NCBI GenBank assembly: GCA_023390815.1
Contig: JAEWCC010000028.1
Location: 124,001-188,000 of the forward strand
DNA length: 64,000 nucleotides
Reading direction: 5' to 3'
Source of the DNA: Bacillota bacterium
Lineage (GTDB): Bacteria; Bacillota; Clostridia; Christensenellales; SZUA-584
Position 1 is the first letter of the stretch; each line of letters begins with the position of its first letter. Of this stretch, positions 24,364 to 33,671 are shown in pieces. A program made the position numbers and the translations under genes. The notes beneath the pieces were generated by a model. The model was not told where the DNA came from. It did not search any database and saw only the letters and a program-made list of their open reading frames with translations.

Positions 24364-26592
24364 ATGAAGAAGATCGTTTCAATCGCAGTAGCCGCAGCGC
24401 TGCTTCTTATGGGATGCGCTGCGCCCGCGGAGCCGAGCCGTACGCCGGAACCGTCCGTGCAGGCGACACCTGCCGCGGCGCAGACTCCGGCTCCGACGCA
24501 GCAGGACAACATGGTGAAGAACGGGGACTTCTCGGCAGGGCTCGAGAACTGGTCCCTGTTTCTCGATAAAGGAGGCTCGGCGGAACTGACGGACGGAGGC
24601 GGAGAGGCGGCGATCAAAATCGTATCCTGCGGGAGCGAGGATTATTCGGTGCAGCTCTATTACGACGGATTCAAACTGGAGACCGGCGGGGTATACCGGT
24701 TTGCCTTCGAGGCAAGATCGGATATCGAGCGCCAGGCAAGCGCGCGGCTTCAATTGAACGGAGGCAGCTATACGGGGTATGCCGAGGGAACGTTCGATCT
24801 GAGTAAGGAAATGCAGACATTCGAGATCAAGTTTGCGATGACGCAGGGAACGGACCGCGCACCCCGGCTTTGTTTCAATATCGGAACGCCCAAGGGGTTG
24901 GATGTACTGCCCGGAAATACCGTCTATATCGACAACGTGGAAATCACGCTGCTGGATGGTTCCAACATACTCGCGCCCGAGCCGGAGACCGATCGCCCTG
25001 ATATCAACATCAGCCAGATTGGTTATGAACCGGGGGAACACAAGATCGCGGTGCTGCGCGGCGACAAGCTTGGAGATACGTTCGAGGTAGTCGCTGCGGA
25101 CGGTACGGTCACGCTTGAAGGGGATCTGACCGGGCCTATCAGCAGCGAACCCTCCGGTGAGACGAACTATACCACCGACTTCAGTGCCCTCACGAAGGAA
25201 GGAACGTACACGATAAGGAGCGGGGACGCGGAGTCCTATCCGTTTGAGATACGTGAGGGTATCTACGCGGATGCGTTCAAGTCGGTATTCCGGATGCTGT
25301 ACCTCCAGCGCTGCGGAACGCAGCTGCCTGCCAGTCTCGCGGGCGATTTTGCGCATCCCGAGTGCCATACGGGCGAAGCCATTCTATATGGCACGAACAA
25401 AAAGAAGGATGTTTCGGGCGGATGGCACGACGCGGGCGACTACGGAAGGTATGTAGTCAGCGGCGCCAAGGCGGCTGCCGATCTGCTGTTTGCTTACCAG
25501 GACTTCTCCGAAGCGCTTCAGGGGGACGATTATGGCATCCCCGAGAGCGGCAACGGCGTTCCCGATGTACTCGACGAGGTGCGCTATGAACTGGATTGGA
25601 TGCTCAAAATGCAGGACGGCAGCGGCGGTGTCTATCACAAGGTGACCGGACTCGCATTCCCGGGAGAGGTCATGCCGGAAATGGAGACGGAGCCGCTTTA
25701 TATCATGCCCGTATCCAATACGGCCACCGGAGACTTCGCGGCGGTGATGGCGATGAGCTATGCCGTATTTAAGGAGATGGATTCAAGGTTCGCAAAAACT
25801 TGTCTGGACGCGGCGAAAAAAGCATGGGAATATCTCGAGGAACACCCGGAAGGAAGGTTTGAGAACCCGGAAGACGTGCTCACCGGGGAATACTACGACG
25901 GCAGCGATACGGACGAGCGCTACTGGGCTGCTGCGGCGCTCTACAGCGCTACAGGTGAAGAGGAATACCTCGATGAATTTGAGCGAATCGTGGGGCTTTT
26001 TGTGTACGTGATGGACGGCTACGGCTGGAAGGACGTGGGGGGCTATGCGAACAGTATATACCTCTCGCTGGATGCCGCTGTGACCGACCCGGCGTGCTTA
26101 CAGAGGATCCGGGATGCCATAAAGCAGAAGGCTGACGGTTACCTTAAAAACTCGGAGTCGGATGCTTACGGCGTATCGCTGGGGCTTACGTACCCGTGGG
26201 GCAGCAATATGACGGTATGCGACAACGCGGGCTATCTCAATCTCGCGGAGGAGCTCTTCGGGAACGCGGAGTACAGTGCCGCAGCGGACAGACACTTCGA
26301 TTACATATTTGGCGCGAATCCGATGTCCATTTGCTATGTGACGGGGATGGGTTCCGTATCGCCTTTACATCCGCACCACAGGCCTTCCATGGCGGCAGGG
26401 GAGACGATGCCCGGCATGCTGGCAGGCGGGCCGAATAAAAACCTGGAGGACCCATATGCGAAGGCCGTCCTGGCGGACGCGCCGCCCGCAAAGTGTTACG
26501 CGGATAACGCACAGAGCTTTTCAACGAACGAGGTCGCGGTGTACTGGAACTCAGCGCTCATCGCATTGATGGCGCAGAGAATGTGCGGATAG
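24364..26592 (+). CDS. GH9-family glucanase, cell-surface lipoprotein
   Basis: 742 residues from ATG 24364 (the in-frame upstream GTG-type start is poorer). A lipoprotein signal ends in LLLMGC (Cys about 18), then a Pro/Thr/Ala-rich linker to about 48. A CBM4/9-like beta-sandwich (about 50-200; NGDFSAGLENWSLF) comes next. It is followed by the GH9 N-terminal Ig-like domain (about 215-300; INISQIGYEP) and the catalytic (alpha/alpha)6 barrel. Catalytic Asp residues lie in GGWHDAGDYGRYV (about 350-362), HHRPSM is present, and the acid Glu lies near 722 in STNEVAVYWNSA. It should hydrolyse beta-glucans at the cell surface and pairs functionally with the GH5 enzyme upstream. Confidence 0.93.
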   Translation: MKKIVSIAVAAALLLMGCAAPAEPSRTPEPSVQATPAAAQTPAPTQQDNMVKNGDFSAGLENWSLFLDKGGSAELTDGGGEAAIKIVSCGSEDYSVQLYYDGFKLETGGVYRFAFEARSDIERQASARLQLNGGSYTGYAEGTFDLSKEMQTFEIKFAMTQGTDRAPRLCFNIGTPKGLDVLPGNTVYIDNVEITLLDGSNILAPEPETDRPDINISQIGYEPGEHKIAVLRGDKLGDTFEVVAADGTVTLEGDLTGPISSEPSGETNYTTDFSALTKEGTYTIRSGDAESYPFEIREGIYADAFKSVFRMLYLQRCGTQLPASLAGDFAHPECHTGEAILYGTNKKKDVSGGWHDAGDYGRYVVSGAKAAADLLFAYQDFSEALQGDDYGIPESGNGVPDVLDEVRYELDWMLKMQDGSGGVYHKVTGLAFPGEVMPEMETEPLYIMPVSNTATGDFAAVMAMSYAVFKEMDSRFAKTCLDAAKKAWEYLEEHPEGRFENPEDVLTGEYYDGSDTDERYWAAAALYSATGEEEYLDEFERIVGLFVYVMDGYGWKDVGGYANSIYLSLDAAVTDPACLQRIRDAIKQKADGYLKNSESDAYGVSLGLTYPWGSNMTVCDNAGYLNLAEELFGNAEYSAAADRHFDYIFGANPMSICYVTGMGSVSPLHPHHRPSMAAGETMPGMLAGGPNKNLEDPYAKAVLADAPPAKCYADNAQSFSTNEVAVYWNSALIALMAQRMCG

Positions 26593-26634
26593 CACATTTT
26601 TCTGTCAATACCCGCAAGGGTTTATGTGCATGAA

Positions 26635-26656
26635 AAAGGAGCCGATCGGCTCCTTT
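26635..26656. terminator. Bidirectional palindromic terminator
   Basis: A perfect 22-bp palindrome with core GGAGCCGATCGGCTCC, flanked by A on the left and T on the right. It lies between the convergent GH9 and C39-like genes. Confidence 0.8.
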
Positions 26657-26668
26657 ACGCTTTACCCG

Positions 26669-27685
26669 TTACGATACCGGGGTTCCATCCGGTGTGGGCG
26701 TAACCTCCGGTGTCGGCGTTATTGTCGGCGTGGGCGTCGCGACCGGTGCCGGTGTGGCCGTCGGCTTTGGCGACGGAACCGGTGTCGGCGTTGCTGTTGA
26801 CTTCGGCGCGGTGACCTCAGCGACCGTATCCAGCGCAATGATCTCGGCCAGGTGCGCATATGTCATGTTGTGGCCCTTCTTTAACCAGGTCTGGTCAAAC
26901 GTGAGGAGCTGCTTTTTTGATAGCGCGGGATCGCTGAAATAGATCGTATCGCCCTTGTAACAGCACGCGACCACCGCATGGGATCCGTGGCTGTTTTTAA
27001 AATAGCAGATTACCCCTTCGGGGTTGTTGTCGATCGCCTCCTTGATGGCAGCGATACCATTCACTTTGGGGTTGATCACATACGTCTTATGGCCGTTGTA
27101 GCTTTTCAAATAAGGCGAGCCCGGATCCAGCGCGCATACGGCGACGACACCGAAATTGTTCTTTAAACGGGTCATGCTGACCGGCGTCTGCCTTCCGTTG
27201 GATTCGTATATAAAACGGGGGGTTGCCGGAATGCCCATGTTGTTGATGGTAATTGCGTAAGAGGATACCACGCAGGCCCTCTTGCGTACCGCATAGGAGA
27301 ATTTCCATTTGGAGTCGCTTTGGCAGTAGTACGTATACGTACGGGAGGCGCTGCGCGTGGTAAAGCTGGCAGAGGGCATCGGCGCGTAGGAGAGATAGGA
27401 AGCGCTTCCCCAAGCCATGATGCCTTTATACTCGACTTGGTACCATTTCCCGGATTGTGCGTATACCTTTACGAAGGTTCTGGCGGGAAGCCTGGCCAAC
27501 ACTTTGTTGTGCGTAGACGGACCGCTGTAGAGCTTTAAGCTGCTTTTGGCCGTGCAAACTGCCCTGCCGATCGGCCCGCTTGCTCCCGCCTTGGCGGTAA
27601 GCGCGGGTGCGAGGAATAATATTGAGATCATGATCAGGGTCAACATTAGACCCACGATTCGCTTTGCCCGATTGGAATGAATCAT
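26669..27685 (-). CDS. Secreted SH3b and C39-like cysteine peptidase protein
   Basis: 338 residues. A signal peptide (hydrophobic about 10-30, cleavage after AKA) is followed by an SH3b domain (about 42-100; LKLYSGPSTHNKVLARLP), a Tyr-rich linker, and a C39-like papain-fold domain. The domain has Cys about 137 in RKRACVVSSYA, His about 236 in NSHGSHAVVACC and Asp in YFSDPA. The C-terminus is a Thr/Pro repeat (PTPTITPTPE), a cell-wall-spanning or glycosylated tail. It could process peptides or bind and cleave cell wall. The peptidase identity rests on pattern; the catalytic triad is plausible but unproved. The 270-bp AT-rich gap upstream (27686-27954) holds its promoter and no gene I can see. 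Confidence 0.75.
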   Translation of the reverse strand: MIHSNRAKRIVGLMLTLIMISILFLAPALTAKAGASGPIGRAVCTAKSSLKLYSGPSTHNKVLARLPARTFVKVYAQSGKWYQVEYKGIMAWGSASYLSYAPMPSASFTTRSASRTYTYYCQSDSKWKFSYAVRKRACVVSSYAITINNMGIPATPRFIYESNGRQTPVSMTRLKNNFGVVAVCALDPGSPYLKSYNGHKTYVINPKVNGIAAIKEAIDNNPEGVICYFKNSHGSHAVVACCYKGDTIYFSDPALSKKQLLTFDQTWLKKGHNMTYAHLAEIIALDTVAEVTAPKSTATPTPVPSPKPTATPAPVATPTPTITPTPEVTPTPDGTPVS

Positions 27686-27954
27686 TTCACAGTACCGCCT
27701 TCCGATTGTTGATACTACATATCTATGAAAATGATGAATAAATGGTTAAATTAACCGTAACAAATATAACGTAATAGAAATGAAAATGCAACTATATTGT
27801 AACAAAATATGAATCAATTCGGGATAAATGGTTGGATTCGGATACATACAGGGTATCGACGGACAGAAAAAGCCAACCAAAGCGATATGCGATATTGAAA
27901 CCTCAATCAAAAAGGTATATCGTGAATATAAAAGTACGGAGGGGAGGACCTGCG

Positions 27955-28311
27955 GTGTTTTTCCGGAAATTCGGTTACGCCTTTCGGGGCATCGGCAGTG
28001 CGCTGCGTGAGGAAAAGACGTTTCGCGTGATGCTGATATGCTTCGTCCTCGTTGTGGCGGCAGGCTTTTTGCTTTCCGTGTCCGCGCTGGAATGGGCTGC
28101 GCTTCTGATTTGCTGCGGCGCAGTGCTTTGCGCCGAATTGCTCAACACCGCATTAGAGCGCACGGTGGATATCGCCTCTCCTGAAAGAAACCCGCTGGCC
28201 GGGAAGGCCAAGGACATTGCGGCGGGCGCGGTGCTTGTAATGTCGGTGTTCGCCGCGGCTGTCGGGTTGATCATATTCATCCCGCACGTCATTTCCTTGT
28301 TTTCCGTATGA
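27955..28311 (+). CDS. dgkA: Diacylglycerol/undecaprenol kinase
   Basis: 118 residues from GTG 27955, with GGAGGGGAGG a few bases upstream. Three membrane helices and the DgkA signature are present: ALREEKTFRVML, then CAELLNTALERTVDIASPE with the catalytic Glu and Asn, and KAKDIAAGAVLV. In Gram-positives this protein phosphorylates undecaprenol, recycling the lipid carrier of cell-wall synthesis. Length fits. It stands alone between a C39-like gene and an aldo/keto reductase. Confidence 0.9.
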   Translation: MFFRKFGYAFRGIGSALREEKTFRVMLICFVLVVAAGFLLSVSALEWAALLICCGAVLCAELLNTALERTVDIASPERNPLAGKAKDIAAGAVLVMSVFAAAVGLIIFIPHVISLFSV

Positions 28312-28334
28312 AAAAGGGGCTGCCCGGCAACCCC
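28311..28334 (-). terminator. Terminator of the aldo/keto reductase gene
   Basis: GGGG-c-TGCC pairs with GGCA-a-CCCC; on the minus strand it is followed by five T. It lies at the convergent junction with dgkA. Confidence 0.6.
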
Positions 28335-28351
28335 GTAGAGTATTACGCACA

Positions 28352-29338
28352 TTATCCTTGCCGTTCGATCCATCCGAGCCGGTTGAGTTCTTCCGTCGTC
28401 AGCGTAATATCGGTACTGTCCAGCGTGTCCTTTGCCTGACCGATATTGGAGAAGCCCGCCAGCGCGACGGACGGGACATCATGCGACGTGATGTAAGCCA
28501 GCAATATTGAAGAGGGCGTGGTGTGATACTTTTCCGCCAGCTCATACGCAACCGCAATCTGATCTTCAATCATATCATTGGAAAAGTACCGGCGGTATTC
28601 CTCATCGAGCCGGGCAACGCCGCCCGCGGCGGGCGCTTTGCGGAACACGCCGCGCGCCTGCGAGCAATACGCAAAAACCGCGAGATCATTTTGCTTATAC
28701 CACGTATAATCCTCCGGCGACATCATGACCAGCGTATCGTCAAAGTTAAGCGGCTCCTCAAACTTCGCGGCGCTCCAGAGTATCTGTGTGCCTGCAAAGC
28801 CCTGCATGCCGTTGGCAGAAGCGAACGCATTGGCTTCGCCGATCCGCGCAGCGGTCCAGTTGGATGCGCCGATGGCGCGTATTTTGCCTTCCCTGATCGC
28901 TTTGTCCAGCGTCTCCATGATGCCCTCGACGGGCTGCGTCGGGTCGTCGCGGTGCAGCCAGTAGATGTCGATATAGTCCGTGCCGAGCGCGAACAGGCTG
29001 TCCTCAATATCGCCCAGGATCGCCTTAGGCGTTACGCGCGGCGTACCGATATCGGAGATCAGCGGGTGCGCGCCTTTGGTGGAAATGACGACGTCATGCC
29101 GGTTACCGCGCAGGTGCATCCAGAAACCGATCATCTCCTCGCTGAGCGGCCGGTCGCCCACGTACCACGACGCGTACACCTTAGCGGTATCGATCAATGT
29201 GCCGCCCTGCTCCACAAAGTAATCGAGTATGGAAAAGCTTTCGCGCTTGCCTACCTTGCCGCCGATCTCCGCCGTACCGCACGCGATGGCGGAAATGTCG
29301 ATGGGGTCGCCCGCCGCTTTGTATTGAAGGTATTTCAT
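28352..29338 (-). CDS. Aldo/keto reductase
   Basis: 328 residues. The catalytic tetrad of the AKR barrel is visible: Asp and Tyr in IDTAKVYASWY, Lys in VISTKG and His in WLHRDD. The C-terminal NADP-binding segment is SVALAGFSNIGQAKDTLDS. It reduces aldehydes or ketones with NAD(P)H; the physiological substrate is unknown. Size and motifs are regular. It is monocistronic, with its own terminator. Confidence 0.92.
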   Translation of the reverse strand: MKYLQYKAAGDPIDISAIACGTAEIGGKVGKRESFSILDYFVEQGGTLIDTAKVYASWYVGDRPLSEEMIGFWMHLRGNRHDVVISTKGAHPLISDIGTPRVTPKAILGDIEDSLFALGTDYIDIYWLHRDDPTQPVEGIMETLDKAIREGKIRAIGASNWTAARIGEANAFASANGMQGFAGTQILWSAAKFEEPLNFDDTLVMMSPEDYTWYKQNDLAVFAYCSQARGVFRKAPAAGGVARLDEEYRRYFSNDMIEDQIAVAYELAEKYHTTPSSILLAYITSHDVPSVALAGFSNIGQAKDTLDSTDITLTTEELNRLGWIERQG

Positions 29339-29438
29339 TTGCGCGTTTCCTCCGGTTTGTTTTCTATATATTTCGTCGCGACGTGGGGATTATCCTGCAA
29401 AGCGTAAATCAAGCGGCTTGTATGCTTTAGAAAGATGC

Positions 29439-29467
29439 AAAAAGGAACCGTTAAACAGTTCCTTTTT
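29439..29467. terminator. Bidirectional terminator before the anti-sigma gene end
   Basis: AAAAAGGAAC (29439-29448) pairs with GTTCCTTTTT (29458-29467). It can end the minus-strand sigma/DUF4179 operon. Confidence 0.8.
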
Positions 29468-29504
29468 GATGCAGTCGCTTACATGCTTCGCTCTATCGCA
29501 GTTA

Positions 29505-30821
29505 TTAAAAGACAGGGATTATAATGGGGTCTGAAAGCGTGGTTTCCGGGGCATATAACCACTGTACCTGATAGGTATCGTCCTTGTAATTGGCGATGGA
29601 GAAGACCTGATATTCGTAGCCGTCTACCGCCTCGCAAATTAGCTCACCCGGATCTCCGTACCAATATGCGGACGCACTCATATAGCCCAAGTCAGAGGTG
29701 TACGTATTTCCCCGCATATCCCTGTATTCCATTGAAAGGATTTGGCTGCGGATATCACTCGGGACTTTCAACGCGATTTCCAGCGTGCCGTTATGGCCCA
29801 TAATCATGGAAGCTACGGAAACTCTGCCTGGCATATTGCTGATGGTTTTGTTTTTATAGTCCACCGTACCCAACTGCGCGTTCTTATCAAGGAAAGACAC
29901 CCCCGTGATTTGCACGGAGAGAGTTTTCGCGTCGCTGAAATAGGGGCTCTCATACCATCGGGAGAGGATATCTCCGTTAGCTGCACCGGTTCCGAAAGTA
30001 CCGTCGGACCGCTGGGGGTATGCACGCCCCGTCTCGTCAACCAGCATGATCGTGATGTCATTGAGCAATGCGGTGTTTGCTTCGTCTGTGCTGAAGTACA
30101 GCTTGGCTTGGGTGGGGTAGACATCCAGCCTGTCAACGTGAATCGTTTGCCCCATGATTTCAACGGTGGAGTTGATCTCGTAACTTTTTAGAACGTTGCT
30201 GTACTGCTTGTCAGGATACAACGTATACTTCGCGTATGCCACCTCGCGCGTATTGCCGTTTTCATCTGTCACTTGATAAGTGAGACAGAAGTTGAGTTCA
30301 TCCGGCACCTGCTCCCCGTCAGAGAAGTCGATACGGTATTCATACAGGTGCTCAGTTCCGGTTTCATTTATGCCCAAGCTGACCTGACGAACGCTCGTAC
30401 TGATACCGAAAAAGATCTCATTTGCATTCTCGGAGTATTCGGGCACATCCGACGTAAAGAATACGGAAATGCGGCTTGGGTCCACCACCATGCAGTACAC
30501 CTCGGAATGATACCCGTCCACGGTCTGGCTTTCCCCGACATACTGCGCATAATCGTTGGACAGACATTCTTTCATGCTGGGGTCCAATACAACGGCTTTC
30601 GCAATGTCGCCCAGAACGGGGATATCGCTAAGCGCGTAGGCCGTGGCCGGGAATACGTTGATCGTCGCAATGAATGCAAGGAATACCGCCGCCGCAATGG
30701 CAGCCGTCCTGAGTACAGCCCGCCTCGCGCGGTGCCGCTTGACGGGCTTTGCGCAAAGCGCTTCCGTAATATACTGATCATCGATCAGTTCCATGGATTG
30801 AAACTTATTGAAACCGCTCAT
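29505..30821 (-). CDS. DUF4179 membrane protein, putative anti-sigma factor
   Basis: 438 residues. A cytoplasmic N-terminus of about 35 residues ends in a basic stretch (KRHRARRAV), followed by one membrane helix (about 38-58). The DUF4179 signature comes next: NVFPATAYALSDIPVLGDIAKAV. The extracellular part is beta-rich. Its start codon overlaps the stop of an ECF-type sigma gene by 4 bp, the usual sign of a sigma/anti-sigma pair. It should hold the sigma factor at the membrane and release it on an envelope signal. A DUF5643-like C-terminal domain is possible but unproved. Confidence 0.85.
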   Translation of the reverse strand: MSGFNKFQSMELIDDQYITEALCAKPVKRHRARRAVLRTAAIAAAVFLAFIATINVFPATAYALSDIPVLGDIAKAVVLDPSMKECLSNDYAQYVGESQTVDGYHSEVYCMVVDPSRISVFFTSDVPEYSENANEIFFGISTSVRQVSLGINETGTEHLYEYRIDFSDGEQVPDELNFCLTYQVTDENGNTREVAYAKYTLYPDKQYSNVLKSYEINSTVEIMGQTIHVDRLDVYPTQAKLYFSTDEANTALLNDITIMLVDETGRAYPQRSDGTFGTGAANGDILSRWYESPYFSDAKTLSVQITGVSFLDKNAQLGTVDYKNKTISNMPGRVSVASMIMGHNGTLEIALKVPSDIRSQILSMEYRDMRGNTYTSDLGYMSASAYWYGDPGELICEAVDGYEYQVFSIANYKDDTYQVQWLYAPETTLSDPIIIPVF

Positions 30822-31366
30822 ACGAGAATCCCTCCTTTTTTCAGATAATCCCTGATCTTCTCACGCGTTCGCAGCAGGCGCATTTTGACCGCGCTCTCCT
30901 TGAGCCCGAAAAAGCGCGAAAGCTCCGATATCGATTCGGACAGCCAGTAACGGCGCACAAAGAGTATGCGCGTCTGCTGATCCAATGTGCCAAGGAAGCC
31001 GTTGATGAGCGCACGCAGTTCGGACGTCTCATCTTGGACGCGGTTATCGGGCAGTATTTCTTCGAGTTCCGTACAGATGCTGACGATCTCGCCGCGCCGC
31101 GACTGGGTCGTGGATTTGCGATAGCTGTCGATTGCGAGGTTGCGGGCGATGCGTGCCGCGTAGTTCTTCAGCGAATCGGGCTTGGCGGGCGGTATGGAGT
31201 TCCAAAGCTTCAGATACGTATCGCTGACGCATTCCTCCGCATCCTGCGGTGAAGCCGTAATGTTGCGGGCGATATGCATAAGCAGGGTTTGGTACTTGCG
31301 CTGCGTCTCACGAATGGCGCTGTCGCTGCGCTGCCGGAACATTTCCAGAATTCGCTGATCGTCCAT
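30818..31366 (-). CDS. ECF-type RNA polymerase sigma factor
   Basis: 182 residues from ATG 31366, chosen over an upstream frame extension because GAGAAGGAG is well placed. Region 2 has DAEECVSDTYLKLWNSIPP, with RNLAIDSYRK near its end. Region 4 has the helix-turn-helix LSESISELSRFFGLKESAVKMRLLRTREKIR. It directs RNA polymerase to stress or envelope promoters. Four-base overlap with the DUF4179 gene indicates coupling. Confidence 0.93.
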   Translation of the reverse strand: MDDQRILEMFRQRSDSAIRETQRKYQTLLMHIARNITASPQDAEECVSDTYLKLWNSIPPAKPDSLKNYAARIARNLAIDSYRKSTTQSRRGEIVSICTELEEILPDNRVQDETSELRALINGFLGTLDQQTRILFVRRYWLSESISELSRFFGLKESAVKMRLLRTREKIRDYLKKGGILV

Positions 31367-31558
31367 GCGCTTCTCCTTCTCGGTATAAAGGCCTTCACCT
31401 ATCAAGACGAGATGGTCTGCCCATGCGTCACAGGCTTTGTGAAATAAAAAAGGGGAATGATATATTCCCATATTATCATGACGAACGGATTTTCTCAAAA
31501 CGTGGAAGTAAGTCTATGCCCAAATATCTTTGCCAATGTAAATTGCTGCCCGGAAAAC

Positions 31559-31585
31559 AAAAAAGGATACCGCGAGGCATCCCTT
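31559..31585 (-). terminator. Terminator of the small winged-helix-like gene
   Basis: GGATACC (31565-31571) pairs with GGCATCC (31576-31582), with one G-T pair; on the minus strand it is followed by TTTTTT. Confidence 0.7.
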
Positions 31586-31603
31586 AACTGAGATAAATGC
31601 GTC

Positions 31604-31882
31604 CTAATGCCGCATCTTATCAAACTGTCCGAGGCAATAGTTAATGCCGCTCGGCAGCAGCTTCACCTGGCCCTTTTCCAGCTCAACAAAATCGATCCGC
31701 TTGAGATTTTCGAGATGAGACTCAAACGACTCCTTCGGGATCTTCGTTGCGTATTGTATGCTGGACGCTTCATAGGCTTGCGCATCGAACGAAAGCTTCC
31801 CCTGATGCATCTCCTTCCATTTATCGAACAAGATCTTTAATATGGTTAAATCCCTTTCCTGTATCCGATCGACGATTTTCAT
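31604..31882 (-). CDS. Small helical protein, possibly winged-helix
   Basis: 92 residues from ATG 31882 with AAGGAG upstream; a longer in-frame start at 31927 is poorer. The sequence alternates helices (RIQERDLTILKILFDKWKEM, FESHLENLKRI) and ends with FVELEKGQVKLLPSGINYC, a pattern like the wing of winged-helix DNA-binding domains. No family is recognised. It lies alone between the sigma operon and the end of the ilv operon. Confidence 0.6.
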   Translation of the reverse strand: MKIVDRIQERDLTILKILFDKWKEMHQGKLSFDAQAYEASSIQYATKIPKESFESHLENLKRIDFVELEKGQVKLLPSGINYCLGQFDKMRH

Positions 31883-31961
31883 AGGTTCTCCTTCATCAAA
31901 GATTTCTGATTTAGTTTTTCCCGGCATTCGGTTAAAATTCGGTTCTATTCTTTTTAAAATG

Positions 31962-31991
31962 AAAAAGCAGCCCGTTTTATTCGGACTGCTT
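31962..31991 (-). terminator. Terminator of the ilv operon
   Basis: AAGCAG-C-CCG (31965-31974) pairs with CGG-A-CTGCTT (31982-31991); on the minus strand a T-run follows. It lies 18 bp after the ilvB stop. Confidence 0.75.
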
Positions 31992-32008
31992 TAAGACAAT
32001 TCCAAAGC

Positions 32009-33661
32009 TTACGATATGCTCATGACAATCTTATCAATTGAAGCGCCGGGCGCCACCATTGGCAGCACCATTGTATCCGTGTCGATGAGGCAGTGGATGA
32101 GGGAAGGGCCGTCGTGTGCGAGCGCCTGTTGCAACGCCGCCTCGAACTCCTCCGCAGAGGATGCCTGCTGCGCAAAATAACCAAAGCCCTGCGCAATCGC
32201 GCAAAAATTGAGTGCGGGCAGCGTGGTCTCGGAATAATGCTTACCGAAGAACAGCGTCTGCCACTGGCGCACCATGCCGAGCGTATGGTTATCGAGCAGC
32301 ACCGTGATCACGGGCAGGTTGTAGCGCGTGGTCGTGGCCATCTCATTCAGGTTCATGCGGAAGCTGCCGTCGCCCGTGATGTGCACCACGCGTTTGGCGG
32401 GGCAGGCCACCTGTGCGCCGAGTGCCGCGCCGAGGCCATAGCCCATCGTGCCGAGGCCGCCGGAGGTCACGAATTTGTTGTGCTTTTTGAACGGGAAGTA
32501 CTGCGCCGCCCACATTTGGTGCTGGCCGACATCGGTCACGATCACCGTATCCTCGCCGAGTGCATTGCTCAGAGAAAGCATGATCTGCCGGGGCAGATGA
32601 TCCGCCGGAATATGCGCTTCGTTCTCGGCTCTCCATTCCGCAACCTGTTTCACCCATTCGGGATGCTTCTTTTCGGGTACCGCCGCGTTGATGCACGAGA
32701 GAGCCACCTTTAAGTCCTGCACCACATGCAGGTCCGTCGGTACGTTCTTGTTAATTTCCGAGGCGTCGATGTCGATCTGGATGACCTTTGCGTGCTCCGC
32801 AAAGCGGCTCGCGTCGCTCGTGATGCGGTCGCTAAAACGCGCGCCCAGCACCAGCAGCAGGTCGCAGTTCTGCAGCGCCATGTTGCTTGCCATCGTGCCG
32901 TGCATGCCCACAAGGCCGGTGGAGAGCGGATGATCGCCCGGAAACGTGCCTGTGCCCATCAGCGAGGTGGCGACAGGCGCATCGATGCGCTCCGCCAGCG
33001 CGATCAGTTCGTCCGCCGCACCGGAGAGCACCACGCCGCCGCCTGCAAGGATCGCCGGGCGCTGCGCCTCGCCGATCATCGCCTTGATCTTGTCGATGGG
33101 GATATCCGTCAGCCGGCAGGACATGCAGAGCTTGCCCTCGGGTGCGGTGTATTCGCAGGTCTGATTGAACAGGTCGCTTGGGATATCGATGAGGACCGGG
33201 CCGGGTCTGCCGCTCTTGGCAAACGCGAACGCCTCACGTACGATATCCGAGATGCGCGTTACATCCTTGATCTGATAGTTGTGCTTCGTGATGGGCATCG
33301 TGACGCCCATGATATCGACTTCCTGAAAGCTGTCGCGTCCCAGCAGATCGACTGGGACGTTGCCCGTGATCGCGACGACGGGGATGGAGTCCATATAGGC
33401 CGTCGCAAGGCCGGTGACGAGGTTCGTCGCGCCGGGGCCGGAGGTGGCAAAGCATACGCCCACTCTGCCCGTAGCGCGCGCGTAACCGTCCGCCGCGTGC
33501 GCCGCGCCCTGCTCGTGCGCCGTCTCGATATGGCGGATCGCGCCGTCCAGATACAGCGCGTCGTAGAGCTTGATGACCTTGCCGCCCGGATAACCGAATA
33601 CGGTATCCACGCCCTCCCGCTTTAAGCTTTCCAATAAGATCTGTACACCTGTGAGCTGCAT
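32009..33661 (-). CDS. ilvB: Acetolactate synthase, large (catalytic) subunit
   Basis: 550 residues, a normal length. The TPP-dependent enzyme fold is clear: N-terminal TGVQILLESLKREGVDTVFGYPGG with catalytic Glu in IETAHEQGAAHAADGYAR, FAD-region blocks, and the TPP motif GDGSFRMNLNEMATTTRYNLP near residue 435. It condenses pyruvate with pyruvate (valine, leucine) or 2-oxobutyrate (isoleucine). It is the last gene of the operon, far from its regulatory subunit ilvN at the head, an unusual separation. Gap to ilvD is 10 bp. Confidence 0.96.
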   Translation of the reverse strand: MQLTGVQILLESLKREGVDTVFGYPGGKVIKLYDALYLDGAIRHIETAHEQGAAHAADGYARATGRVGVCFATSGPGATNLVTGLATAYMDSIPVVAITGNVPVDLLGRDSFQEVDIMGVTMPITKHNYQIKDVTRISDIVREAFAFAKSGRPGPVLIDIPSDLFNQTCEYTAPEGKLCMSCRLTDIPIDKIKAMIGEAQRPAILAGGGVVLSGAADELIALAERIDAPVATSLMGTGTFPGDHPLSTGLVGMHGTMASNMALQNCDLLLVLGARFSDRITSDASRFAEHAKVIQIDIDASEINKNVPTDLHVVQDLKVALSCINAAVPEKKHPEWVKQVAEWRAENEAHIPADHLPRQIMLSLSNALGEDTVIVTDVGQHQMWAAQYFPFKKHNKFVTSGGLGTMGYGLGAALGAQVACPAKRVVHITGDGSFRMNLNEMATTTRYNLPVITVLLDNHTLGMVRQWQTLFFGKHYSETTLPALNFCAIAQGFGYFAQQASSAEEFEAALQQALAHDGPSLIHCLIDTDTMVLPMVAPGASIDKIVMSIS

Positions 33662-33671
33662 ATTGCCCTCC

